64,000 nt of DNA from Gnetum montanum (Eukaryota; Streptophyta; Gnetopsida; Gnetales; Gnetaceae). The notes beneath the pieces were generated by a model. The model did not search any database. It saw only the letters and a list, made by a program, of their open reading frames with translations, and was not told the origin of the DNA. Positions 35,671 through 46,406 of this stretch are shown piece by piece (position 1 is the first letter of the stretch; every line of letters starts with the position of its first letter). The position numbers and the translations under genes were made by a program. Where the stretch lies: NCBI GenBank assembly GCA_015680685.1, contig MNCI01015933.1:461057-525056 (forward strand). The letters are read 5' to 3'.

Positions 35671-36940
35671 ACCCTCAACATTGCCATACTTCATGATGAG
35701 TGTGGCCTGTCATAATCATTGTGACCTCTATTGAAGTAATTGCAGCTACAATGGACAAAAGAAATATTAACATTATGAGAAAAAACAAAGTAGCAAATGC
35801 ATAAGAGCAAAAAAAAAAATGAACTACTTATGCAGCATGAACAATGTGTGAGATGGCAGTGCTAGGATTGAGACCTCCTCTATGCTAGGTACAACGATCA
35901 CCCATTCAGCATCTAACCAGGCATAGGTTTGACATCTCTTATAGGCCTTAGGATACTGACGAGGGTATTATGCTATGTTAGATCCAATCTATCCAATCAC
36001 CACCACATAGATATTCTCAAAAGATGAGAATTCTTGTAGAGCAATGTGGGTTAAGTTCAAGGCTCCCTCCTCATCATGAAGGCCAAGTGCATCTATAGTG
36101 AATCTAGCAATAGGTGTAAGCAGTTAGCATCTTCATATGAGTTATAACCAAATGGATATTGTCAAAATCATAAAAATATTCATACTTTGGCACAATACAC
36201 TATCCTAGGTGAGTTCTAAAACAAAGTGAGCACTCATCAAGCAAAAAATAAGGTGTTGCTCTTGCTATAGCACCAAAACTTTGGCATCTGCCAGATCCTA
36301 GATAAAGGCCTAATACCCCTAGGGCCTTGGCCTAAACTCCCTATTCCATCACTAGCAGCAGGCTCATCAGATATGAATCTTAAAATGCCTTGGTTTTCCC
36401 TAGGCAACAATGTCTCCATGATGACATTGGCTATTTTTGTTGCCAAGTGTGATCACATCATCACACTAAAGTGTTGGAGTAAGAATTCTAGAAACTCATG
36501 TGCTCTTGATTTGAACCACACTACCTGGTGATCCACATGCATGTCTGGCATAGGTACATTAGGTAAAATTTTGCTTATACAATAGAGGATACCCACCAAG
36601 TCCACCACAATGAGGATGGATTTCAAAAATATCCTATAATCACAACAACAACAAAATAGGAGTGTTTACATTGGATGCATAAAAAAAGAAAAGGAAAATG
36701 TATTAAAATTATGTTTAGCACATTAGCAGAAGTTAAATAGCATGACTAGGCAACCCTTAGCCTTCCCTATGAACCCCATGAGAAAGGGATGTCAACATAT
36801 CCATCTGACATGCGTAGTCCTTAGTGGGGCATAACACTAACATTTCCATTTCACATTTGCACTTAGCATTTTCCCTGTTCAACATTATATTTTTATAGTT
36901 GGTAGCTTTGGGTAGCATAGCCAATGCATATAAAAAATAT
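35671..36940 (-). other. Upstream part of the antisense module, unassigned
   Basis: Two minus-strand ORFs (36237-36446, 36757-36978) give no recognisable motif. They may be the N-terminal part of the antisense product or chance. An A-rich run is at 35810-35820. Confidence 0.3.
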
Positions 36941-36944
36941 TCTA

Positions 36945-37245
36945 ACTCTTCGCTATGTTCTCCTAGAGCGCAGCCCATGTAGGTTTTGGCAGAAAAAAAT
37001 TTCTAATTATTGGTTATGCATCTTGCAGAGCATAACTCTTGAAAATTTCAAAGAAAATTCTAACTATTGGTTACACTCTTTGTAGAGCGTACACTCCTTG
37101 TAGAGCATGGCCCTTGAAAATTTCAAAAATAAAATAAAATAAAATTTCTAACTGTTGGTTACGCTCCTCGCAAAGCATGGCCCTTGAAAATTTCAAAAAA
37201 AAATTTCTAACTATTGGTTATGCTCTTGGGAGCATAGCCCTAAAT
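36945..37245. repeat. Array of palindromic GCTACGCTC/GAGCGTAGC motifs in the gap
   Basis: Four to five units of 55-75 bp. Each has an inverted pair such as GTTACGCTC, 4-6 bases, then GAGCGTAGCC or GAGCATGGCC, followed by CTTGAAAATTTCAAA and AATTTCTAACTATTGGTTA. The pairs are at 36949-36972, 37014-37035, 37070-37115, 37161-37187 and 37217-37239. The inverted arms match the palindrome of the T LTR U3. The array lies on the 5' side of the antisense ORF. Confidence 0.7.
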
Positions 37246-38572
37246 AGAAAAGTCAAAAAAATTTCTAACTCCTTAAAATGTAGCATTAGAGTGAGGCACT
37301 TAGATGTAAAACTCTAAGCACAAAATAAAGGATGTCATACATAGCATGTACTTGGCGTGATATAGCTGTGACCCTTGTGGTTGCCTTGCCCACTCCATTA
37401 CGCTTTGGCACTTAGGGCCATTTAATCTTCTTTGTCACTCTCATGCCTTTCGGCCTTCCGATGCATGCTTGCCTCTTGCGATACCTCACACATGTATTAA
37501 GCTCACTTTCATACTCATTGGGAGTAGAAGTAGATCCTTGACCCTAGATTCGTCATTGTCCATCCTCCCTTATCCCAAGTCACAGCCACCTTAGCCATGG
37601 CCAAAACGAATATAAAAAATATAAAACCATTTCGGCCTTGCTCTACATCTTGTGTGGAATGTAGAAAACCTTTGCCCCTTGCCATGCATAGTACAAACCC
37701 TAGTTAAACCCATAAAATCCATCGCGTACATGTGCATTCCCTTCCCTTAACCGTGGTCGTCATGGTAGCCACAGCAGTGGTGGCAACCCCTACCTAGGGC
37801 AGGAAATCCCTAAAACTTGAAAGCCAATGCAAACAACATGAAAAGAAAGATAAAATAAAATCACAAGGGTAAAGCATGGCATCATACTTGGTTAACAGTG
37901 CCCCCCTTCTCTCCTCTATGCATGCCCTAGGGAGGCATCTTATCATGCATTCTCCCTTGTCAACATTGATGAGATTAGGATGTTGGTATTTACTACAGTG
38001 CATCATGGTTGATGGCTATGCTCTAGTTCTCTTTACTTTCATTGCTACACTCTTAATCCTTACTCTGGCCATGCTATGCTTGGTGACTTCTTGTTTTTAC
38101 TTTTGAAAATGACTGGTTGACCATTGTGAAAATGCCTATTGATACCCTTCCAAGGTGATTGACATGTCACTTACTTGGGCAGTGTTCCATGTCCTACATG
38201 TAACACGAGATGAGCATAGCAACTAGAGTTAGAAATTTTTTTTAAACTTTTCTAGTGTTCCCAAACATAGAAATTTTTTTGCATTTTTCTAGTTTCCTAG
38301 CAAATGCCCAGCTTAATACCACACTCCAAACCTTCCCTGCCTTGCCTAAATTGTTGAGTCTCGCACAATGCATGGTCCACTATGACTTAAACTAGCAATC
38401 CTATGGCCTACCAAGGCCCCAGATTTTTTCCCACACTTGCTTACCTAATCTCACAGTTTCATAGTTAGGAAAATTTTTTTATAGCATTGCCTTCCTTATC
38501 TTATACATTCTAGTTTATTAAGAAAGGTGTAGCTTGACATTTTTCTTGTTGTTTTGCAAAATTCTTGGTAGG
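37246..38572. other. Remainder of the intron-like gap
   Basis: No coherent ORF; the ORFs at 37794-38006 and 37876-38106 oppose each other on two strands. One copy of the TTAAACTAGCAATCC motif lies at 38381-38396, mirroring the array at the other end of the gap. The T-rich stretch before 38572 could be a splice acceptor tract. Confidence 0.4.
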
Positions 38573-39735
38573 ATTACAAAATGAGCACATATGAGCATCT
38601 TCATTCACCCTTGGTCTTGATTGGACCTTATGGTGATTCCATGCAATGCATTAACACTAAATTCCTAGACTTTGAGTCCATAGCTTATGACACACATGTA
38701 GCATCCTGAAAGGCATCCCTAGATTGTCCAAACCATCTAGTTAGAGCTCTAGATCTAGAGGCAAGTGACATGACTAAGGATCCCCTCATTGAAGTCCCTG
38801 TAGTAACATGTAGAGGTGAGATGAAAACACTGAAACGTAGTTCCTTGTTAGAGCCTCAATTCATACAAAGCATCACTAAAGTCTTCAACGATAACATCAA
38901 GGTGTTTGTGTGGTCCTATGAGGACATGCCAGGCCTAGATCCTTGCATAGTGGAACATAACATCATCCTTGATCCTCGCATAAAACTAGTGAAACAAAAA
39001 TCCTATAAGGTTAAACCTAAGGTGGTGTTGGTAGTTCGCAATGAGCTTTACAAGGCTAGTTTCATCTAGGCATATGACTACGTAGACTAGGTTTTCAACA
39101 TTATAGTTGTTCCTAAGAAAAATGGAAGTATACATATTTGCATAGAATTCTGGGACCTGAATAAGGCAACCATCAAAAACAATTTCTCATTTCCTAGTAT
39201 TAACCAACTCATTGATACTATGGTTGGTCATGCCTTGTTGTCCTTCATGGATGAGTTCTCGGGATAAAACCAGATTTGGATAAACCCAAAGCACTAGATA
39301 AGCGCAACCTTTATGACCCCTTGGGATATGTTTTTCTATACAATGATGCCTTTCAGACTAAAGAATGTGGGATCAACCTACCAATGCACAATGATGTATA
39401 TCTTTATTTATTATTTACTAGACTTTCTCAATGATTATGTCAATGATATAGCAATTAAGTCTAAGGCAGCTCACAACCACATAAATGACTTAGATTGTGT
39501 ACTCAAATGTTGCCTTAGACATGACCTTAGGCTAAACTCCAAGAAGTGTGTCTTTAGTATCAAGACCAGTCACATGTTAGGCTTTGTAGTATTAGAGGTA
39601 GGCATACGCATAGACCTTGATAAGGTTAAGGCTATCATTAACTTAGCACCATCGGTAAACCTTAAGGAGCTATGTGAGTTACAAGGAAGATTGTAGTTCA
39701 TTCATAGGTTTATCACAAGGTTAACAAATAAGTTG
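38573..39735 (+). pseudogene. pol: Element T: reverse transcriptase
   Basis: Resumes after the gap at MSTYEHLHSPLVLIGPYGD. The ORF 38770-39069 has the pre-RT signature FVWSYEDMPGLDPCIVEHNI. Then VVPKKNGSIHICIEFWDLNK, LLSFMDEFSG with the first catalytic Asp, and at 39313-39696 FFYTMMPFRLKNVGSTYQC and FLNDYVNDIAIKSKAAHNH. Tat-type elements read YVDD here, so the first Asp of the pair is Asn. Connection segment: NSKKCVFSIKTSHMLGFVV. Stops are few, mainly TAG and TAA. The spacing of motifs is normal for the family. Confidence 0.9.
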
Positions 39736-40120
39736 TAGCTAAGATAACAACTGCTCAAAAAGGGGATCCCCTTTGGGATAGCTCAATGCCAAGAGGCATT
39801 TGACAACCTCAAGAAGGAGCTAGCTCAACTTCCAACAGTATATTCTCCCCAAGGAGATAAGCCATTTTACATCTACCTAGCAACCTTAGATGCATCCATC
39901 ACGTCTTTGCTTTTCCAAAAGTAAGTTGATGGCTTAGAGGTCTCTATTTACTACTTAAGCCATGCACTAGTGTCCCACAAAGAAAAATACAATGATGTGG
40001 AGAAGAACTACCTTGCCTTAGTCTTCGCACTCAAGAAGTGGAGTCATTATGTTTTCTATAGTTAGGTTTACATCATCTACAAAAGCAATGTACTCTAGGC
40101 TATTACCACAAACATCTACA
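39736..40120 (+). pseudogene. pol: Element T: gypsy-type RNase H
   Basis: Segments in order: AFDNLKKELAQLPTVYSPQG, KPFYIYLATLDASITSLLFQ, VSIYYLSHALVSHKEKYNDV, EKNYLALVFALKKWSHYVF. The usual Asp of the first motif reads LATLD. Acts on the RNA strand of RNA:DNA hybrids. Confidence 0.8.
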
Positions 40121-40299
40121 AAAGTAGTTGAATTTCATTATGGAAAGCAATAACCATGGAGTTTGACTTGCACTACATAGCACAAGCATCCACAAAAGTC
40201 AAGCAATAGCCACACATCTCACAGCTTTGCCAATAGATGATCAAGTAACAATAGAGCTGAAATTTCTAGATTAACATGTTAATAGCATAAGTCAAGTAC

Positions 40300-40700
40300 C
40301 TACCAACTTTGAGGTAGTTTTACACTTTGATGGTGCCTCAACCTCACAAGGGGGTAGTGCCACTACTATCATTATGTTTCCCTTTGAGGAGATCCAATCC
40401 TTTTCATATCACTTTGCATTTCCCTACACTAACAACATAGTAGAGTATGAAGGTATCCTTAGAGGCATCTTAGTTGCTTGTGATCTAGGAATCCAAAACA
40501 TAGTAGTTTGAGGCAATTCGCAGTTAGTTGTCAACCAAATTATAGAGGTTTATGCTTGCAAAGCATAACATTTACAACCTTATTGTGACTTGGTGAAGCA
40601 CCTACTCAATAAATTTGCAACCATAGATATCCAATATATTCCTTATAACAAGAACACCATTTCTGACACATTAGCCACCTAACATGTTTCATTCCTTACT
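40300..40700 (+). pseudogene. pol: Element T: second RNase H, archaeal type (aRNH)
   Basis: LHFDGASTSQGGSATTIIMF, then TNNIVEYEGILRGILVACDL, GIQNIVV, GNSQLVVNQII, and YNKNTISDTLAT. FDGAS supplies the first Asp and VEYEG the Glu. The third position, normally GDSQLV, is GNSQLV (Asp to Asn), so activity is lost. A second RNase H of this type after the gypsy-type one is the hallmark of the Tat lineage among plant Ty3/gypsy elements. It marks T as distinct from the Athila-like copies here, where I see no such domain. Confidence 0.85.
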
Positions 40701-40899
40701 CACTTTAGTAATGGATTGCACCAAACCTATTACTCAAACAATAAGCATTGCATCCATAGCCACAACAAGCACAGTTCGCACACAGGAGTGGTATGACGAT
40801 ATTAAGATGTACCTTTGACAAGGTGAGCCTTTGCAACACCTAACAATTGCCCAAAAGGATGTAGTGTGATAATGGTCATGGTAGTATGTCCTTGTAGGT

Positions 40900-42059
40900 A
40901 ACAGCACCTTGTGTCATAGATCCTATGATGGAATACTGCTAACCTACATTTGCTGCAACAAACTACAAATGATCATCGATCAAGTCCACAAGGGATTGTG
41001 CGAAGGCCACATAGCACCTAGCATAATGATGGCAAAGATCAAATGCTTAGGCTACTATTGGCCTTACATGGAGCATGATTATGTTTCCAAGGTCAAAATG
41101 TGTGATGTGTGTCAGAAACATGGCAACTTAATGCACGTGCCACCCACTGGGCTACATGCCATGCAGATCACATGGCCATTTCAACGTTGGGGGTTGGACA
41201 TCATATGACCTATCATGCCTAAGTTTTTTACTAGACATAGCTTTATCATAACCACAACTGAATACTTTACCAACTAGGTTAAAGCCATTTCCCTTAGGAA
41301 GATGATGTCACAACAATTTTGTAAATTTATTCTTGACAACATAGTGACTCAATTTGGTCTACCCATGACTATAGTCATGGAAAACAGGCCACGATATAGT
41401 AGTGTAGAAACCAAAGCCTTCTGCAAACACCTTGGCATTAAACATTCCTTTTCATCACCATATTACCCATAGGTGTATGCCAAGTAGAGGCTACAAACAA
41501 AGTCATCATCAAACTTCTGAAGAAGATGCTTAACAACAACAAACAATGATGACACGAGAAGCTAGTTTATGCACTATGGGCCTACCACACCACATGCAGA
41601 ACATAACCAGTAAGACATCATATAACCCTATGTATGGGTCTAAAGAAATGTTGCCTCTTGAATTGTAGGTTCCATTACTCGTGATCCTATTAAGCTTCAT
41701 TGATGAGTTTCAGAATGATGAGTTGAGAGCCATTGACCTTGACTCTATAGAGGAAGAGTGCATGCAAATACTTGATCACATCAAGTGGTACCAGGAAAAG
41801 CAATGGAAAAAACATCACAACAATCAGCATTAATGCCCAATCAAGAAAAGGAACATGGTCCTCAAGGTCATTCATGAACTCACAAAAAAATTCTTAGCCA
41901 ACTGGGAAGGGCCTTTCTTGGTCACAAAGGCCTATGACAATGGAGCATTCAAGCTTGCTAATCTAGATGGTAATGAGTTTGCCAATCTGATTAACCATTT
42001 GTACCTCAAGCCCTACTATGCTTCACATGCAACATTGACACAACAAGGTAAGAAAAATG
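40900..42059 (+). pseudogene. pol: Element T: integrase
   Basis: Zinc-binding part at 40980-41130 (VHKGLCEGHIAPSI, then VKMCDVCQKHGN), RWGLDII with the first catalytic Asp at 41187-41207, then PMTIVMENRPRYSS, where the second acidic position is Glu instead of Asp. The third region near 41480 is frameshifted. The C-terminal part at 41855-42059 reads ELTKKFLANWEGPFLVTKAY, NGAFKLANLDGNEF and HLYLKPYYA, the typical pol end. It needs at least two frame corrections. Confidence 0.85.
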
Positions 42060-42345
42060 TATACTATGATATTAAAGTAGCATTGAACATCCACTACAAT
42101 GTTAAACTAGCATAGAATGTCCTTGGGCTATGACATTAAACTAGCATCCACAACATGGTCTTCTATGACCTTAAACTAGTAATCCACTATCCACTATGAC
42201 ATTAAACTAGCACATAGTAATTTATTGGGACTATGAACTAGTACATCATGATCTTCCCAAACCTTAAATTGGGTTCTTAGTTTGCTAGGACCTTAAATTA
42301 ACATATCATGTGGTCTACCAAGACCTAAAACTAGGTTCATAGTTT
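42060..42345 (+). repeat. Second TTAAACTAGCA array, after integrase
   Basis: About eight imperfect units of TATGACATTAAACTAGCA or ACCTTAAACTAGTA with 25-45 bp spacing, overlapping the last codons of pol. It shares the core with the array at 32640-32890. Confidence 0.75.
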
Positions 42346-43906
42346 AGCACACACAATTCAACATGTACAGTTCTGTGAATAAGCAAGTGCGAATACTTCC
42401 AACCCTTTGTTACCTACCCACACCTCTCGGGTAGGGTGGGGCGGGGTATTGTAATTCAAGAATGGAGTTCATGTCATCAAGAAAAATACCTCTAGAACAT
42501 TTGTAGCATCACCACCCTTGGCATTTTGTTGATCCTCTGGAGATGCCTTCAGGCATCTTGCTAACCTTTTAGAGCTATTGCCATCATTGCCAGTCATCTT
42601 GGTTGGAGCTCTTACCATTAGCATCAATCACTAGAGTCCCAGAAGTATTGTGGCCTAGCCATGACACTACCATCCTCTAGCCCTCACTATTGCCTAAGCT
42701 AGGAAGAGCATCCAGTATGTTAGCTCCCTGCTAAGCTACTAGGTTTCTAAGCTCTTATCCTTGGTAAGGAATCCCAAGCACCTACATCACCAATGCCCTT
42801 AGCCACTTGGGTGCTCACTTGTAGTGTGGCCATTGGAGCTTTTACAGCCTATTGGCACTAGCACTCACACTAGCCTTCTTGCTTTGAACACTGCATGCAA
42901 CTACAACTAACATAGCACTCATAGACCTTGTAGTGCCCTTTCAGCCAAGAGTTCACTCTCATCTCACATGGTATGGTTGTTTTTCTTGTTTTCTCTGTGT
43001 TGTGCTTGTAAGATGAAGCCTTGGCAATAGTCATTCAAAGATGCATTTCACCACATTGCTCTGGTATGCCTACTTTGACTCATCAAGCCACTCAAGAGTG
43101 CATATCCCTTTTACTTTGCCATAGCTTATTTGCGTTTACCCCTTCTTTTACCTCACATCTCCCAAAGTTTCCTGGAAAGCTTCTTTCATGTACATGGCAC
43201 CCTTCTTTCAGTTAGCTATATAACCCATGTTGGATGTAGTGCATCTCATTCAATGTAAAGATTTTGTAGGTTGGTCAAAGCCTGAGTGGATGTAACATAG
43301 GTCATTCCAAGGAGGAAACACTTATCCTATAGATGCAACATGGTTGCCTCTGAGAAAACCCTGTTGGGTGGCACATAGTCTGCCCAATGACAAACATCTT
43401 TTAGTTAGGAAAAGAAAAAAAGAAAAAAGGAGAAAGAAAGAAGAAGAGAAGTAAAAACAAAAAAGAAAAAAAAGGAAAAAGCAAAAAAAAAAAAATTAGA
43501 CAAAACAAGTGCCCAAGCAAAAATAGCAAAGCTGTCGTTTTGCAAAGCCTACGTCGACCATCTCACAAGCACTCTAATGAGAGATCAAAACTTTAGGGGC
43601 CAACCATCTCTGTATAATAACTCCCTTACAAGTGGTCTGATGAGGGATCACTATTTGGCAACAAGTCATCCTAGTGCTGCATCTTGTAGCTACATGCACA
43701 ATGAGCATTCCTCCCACTTACTATCCCTTTATCCATCTCCTTAACCTACTCCCTACCATACTTTATTTCCTTAACACTCTCAAGCATGGTGAAGTGTTTT
43801 CTAATTAAGTACTGATGAGAAATGTTGGTGTCATGTTTTCTGTGGTGTTTCATATTATTTTTCGATGTCTCTCAGGCCACTCCATATGTTAACAAAGAGG
43901 GGCCAA
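42346..43906 (+). promoter_or_regulatory. Element T: post-integrase non-coding region with polypurine tract
   Basis: No convincing ORF; 43021-43215 looks like chance. A G-rich GGGTAGGGTGGGGCGGGG is at 42429-42446. An A/G-only tract of about 90 bp is at 43400-43495. The polypurine tract AACAAAGAGGGGCCAA (43891-43906) abuts LTR start TGAAACACC at 43907 and would prime plus-strand synthesis. Confidence 0.7.
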
Positions 43907-45692
43907 TGAAACACCATCAATTTTAGGCTTTAGCACTTTAATCACAAATTTGTCTAAGTGTCAAAACTTGGTAAATTCTTCTTAGTGTTGGTGCTATGCT
44001 TCCTAGTGTAGCCAACATAGCATGCATCAAGTGCCTATTTTGCAAGATTTTCTAAGTGTCAGTAGTAGTTGCATGAAAATTTTTCTAAGTGTTGTTCTAC
44101 GCTCTCACTTTTCCTACTACGGTTCAGAGTGTAAGTAGAGTAGCACATATTTCAGTGTCCAGTTTGCTCAAGTGCCAAGCCAGAAATTGTCAAGATGGCT
44201 TAGGAAGGAAAAAATAGTTTGGCAAATTTTCTAATTCCTGATGTTGCTATGCTCTAAAGAATAACTCACGTAGGACACATTTTAGTGGTCAGTTTTGCCT
44301 AAATGTTAAGCAAGAAACTATTAAGCTAAATTAACATGGAAGAGGCATTTGGCAATATTTTCTAACCCTAAGGCTACCCCTCCTACTACATCCTAGAGCG
44401 TAGCTAGTGTAGCTTGAAGGAAAAGTATAGATTTTGTCAAATCTTTCTAAGTATCCCTATCATGCTCTACTACACTCTAGAGCGTAGCTAGCATAGCTAG
44501 TGCTAAACATCCAATTTTGCTAAAATTTGACTAAGTGTTATGCTATGCTCTAGAGCGTAGCCAGTGTAGCACTACAGATAAGCCTTCGATAGCCTCCAAA
44601 AGCCTCCAGAGCTCAGCATCAACCTTCATTTCAGCTCCAACATTCCTCTAGCAAGTAAAATCAACAATTTGTATCCCTTTTTCATTCCCTTTTGGTCCCC
44701 CAAATTGTAACTATGCTTGACCCTACTCGAAAGAGAGGAAGACATAGTCTCGGAGCGTAGCCTCCAAGTTGCATCATTTGTAAGTACATTGCAGTCATTC
44801 AAACTTTGGCACATGTAGTCTTGGAAACATAGTCATAGTTTAGTATTCTATGGGGATCTATTGTAGTACACTAGAGTGTAACACTTGCTACTCCTATGAG
44901 AGTGTAGTTGGGTCTAGCATGGTCCCACCTACCCTCATGCCACATGGTGCTTGATCCACATTTTGTGCTAACCCTAACCTTATAAATACCCATGTGCTCA
45001 ACACTTTAGGGGTTGGCAAATCAAAAAGGCATTGAGCATTTTGGCATTCTTAGCATCTTTTGACACTCTTTCACCTAAGCACACTTAGCACTTTGGTGCA
45101 CATTAGGACCCCATTAGATAACTAGTGCACATTGTCCAACACATAGCGCACCACTTTGCTCATGGAACACCACAGTAGCCAACTTGGCAGGTTCAATCCC
45201 CATGGTAGTTATCAGTTCTACATCTTGGATGTCCAGAGTCTATGACTACACTACCATGCTACCACTGTGATTGCTTGTACATCACATACCACTCTCATAT
45301 CTTTTCTTGCAATTGCTATGGTCCCCCTATTTAGAGCGGTGCACTTCCATTCTTAAGTATTGTTTCATTGTCAAGTACTTTTCCTCTGGCATTTGGCATG
45401 GCACTCACATTTTCTTGTTGTTTTGTATGCATTTGCACATTTACATTGTCGTTCTCAGGCTTGGAGACTCCACTACTCTTTGGCTTGGCTGGCATCAGTG
45501 ACCATAGGTAATGCTATATAAATCCCTTCTGCACATGTTCATTGTAACACCTTATAAGTTCCTATTCAATTGACAATGATGTTTAGGGCACCCCATTTCC
45601 ATTTCTAGCATGACCCTTACATAGAATCAAGGTTATGTTGTACACCCACTAATCTCTTGATGTTCTAGCCATCGACATTTCTAGTCATCATA
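43907..45692 (+). repeat. 3' LTR of element T
   Basis: 1786 bp, TGAAACACCATC to CTAGTCATCATA, colinear with 26528-28299. The palindrome copy at 44542-44561 reads GCTATGCTCTAGAGCGTAGC, nearly perfect. Differences from the 5' LTR are mostly transitions at former CpG or CHG sites. Confidence 0.9.
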
Positions 45693-45697
45693 GCATT
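45693..45697. repeat. Target-site duplication of element T, right copy
   Basis: GCATT, identical to 26523-26527. Confidence 0.85.
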
Positions 45698-46405
45698 TAT
45701 GTCATCTCATAGTTAGTATCCTAGCAAAGCTCTTACATTTTGATCATTTGACAGTTAGAATATTGTCTAAATGCTTGGAGTATGAGTGAGAAGTATATGG
45801 ATCTTTATTCGAACACTGATGTACCTGAGCACCTTGGTGTGATTGACAATAAAGATGAGCTTTCTTTAGAAACCTTGTAGCATTTGGAAATAGATTAATG
45901 TTTACTTTAAATGCATTATTTACTTTAGTAATCTACTTTAATGCATTAGATTAATTAATTAAATAGTGATTAATTAAAGCACATAAGTATGACTGTTTCA
46001 AGCATACATTAATGTTTGGTAATCATAGTAGTGCTTAATGTTTGGTAACCTAGTAACATTGCAACATGGTTCAAGATGTATATGGTAAATGGGAATGGAT
46101 GCTTATGTTAGGATTACTTAAGACATTATTTAGTTACTAGATTACTTAAATATTCAATGAATTTATTTTTATCACTTAGGAAATTTAAACAATAAAACAT
46201 AAAATGATAAACATCATATGCCTTAGGTAAACTTAATCATACACTTGCACCTCACAAGTGAAACTAAGAAGACAACAATCATATCCTTGATATTCACTGC
46301 CAAGACTCAATGTACTTAGAGAGCTAAAGTCTATGGAATTTGACCAAATCACTTAGTGTATGCTAGTGATTCGTATGGTTGGGCATAGGGACTACTTGCT
46401 CCTCA
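45698..46405 (+). repeat. LTR G, right part
   Basis: Continues LTR G with TATGTCATCTCATAGTTAG, matching B at 23066-23090, then TTTATTCGAACACTGATGTACC, GACAATAAAGATGAGC and the TTAATTAATTAA stretch, and ends ATGGTTGGGCATAGGG to CTCCTCA at 46405. Together with 26374-26527 it is about 862 bp. It is followed after one T by the next LTR, not by a PBS and interior, so it may be a solo LTR or a 3' LTR whose interior is gone. Confidence 0.85.
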
Positions 46406-46406
46406 T

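Larger units (their letters stand above)
32450..38572 (+). other. Element T: intron-like gap between protease and RT
   Basis: A 6.1 kb stretch in which sense coding similarity stops and then resumes with RT. The left edge offers AAG/GTATCC (32447-32455). The right edge has a T-rich stretch and TTGGTAG (38566-38572) before the sequence ATTACAAAATGAGC. Ogre elements are known to have a spliced intron between protease and RT. Those introns are much shorter as I recall, so this is an expanded version. It holds motif arrays, an antisense ORF module and AT-rich filler. Splicing is inferred only. Confidence 0.55.
26528..45692 (+). mobile_element. Element T: 19.2 kb Tat/Ogre-like Ty3/gypsy retrotransposon
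   Basis: Complete from LTR to LTR: 5' LTR, PBS-like site, gag, protease, intron-like gap with an antisense ORF, RT, RNase H, a second archaeal-type RNase H, integrase, non-coding tail, PPT and 3' LTR. The size, the dual RNase H and the protease/RT gap fit the Tat/Ogre lineage. It is inserted in LTR G with GCATT duplications. The LTRs appear to differ at over 10% of positions in their first 250 bp, so the insertion is old, and G is older. Confidence 0.9.

Noticed and set aside
36945-37245. Palindrome array as a CRISPR-like locus
   Set aside because: Spacers are themselves repeated (CTTGAAAATTTCAAA), repeats are imperfect, and the setting is a plant retrotransposon.
32450-38572. Gap in T as a second LTR element nested inside
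   Set aside because: I found no LTR pair, PBS, PPT or target duplication around it; retained as an alternative only.
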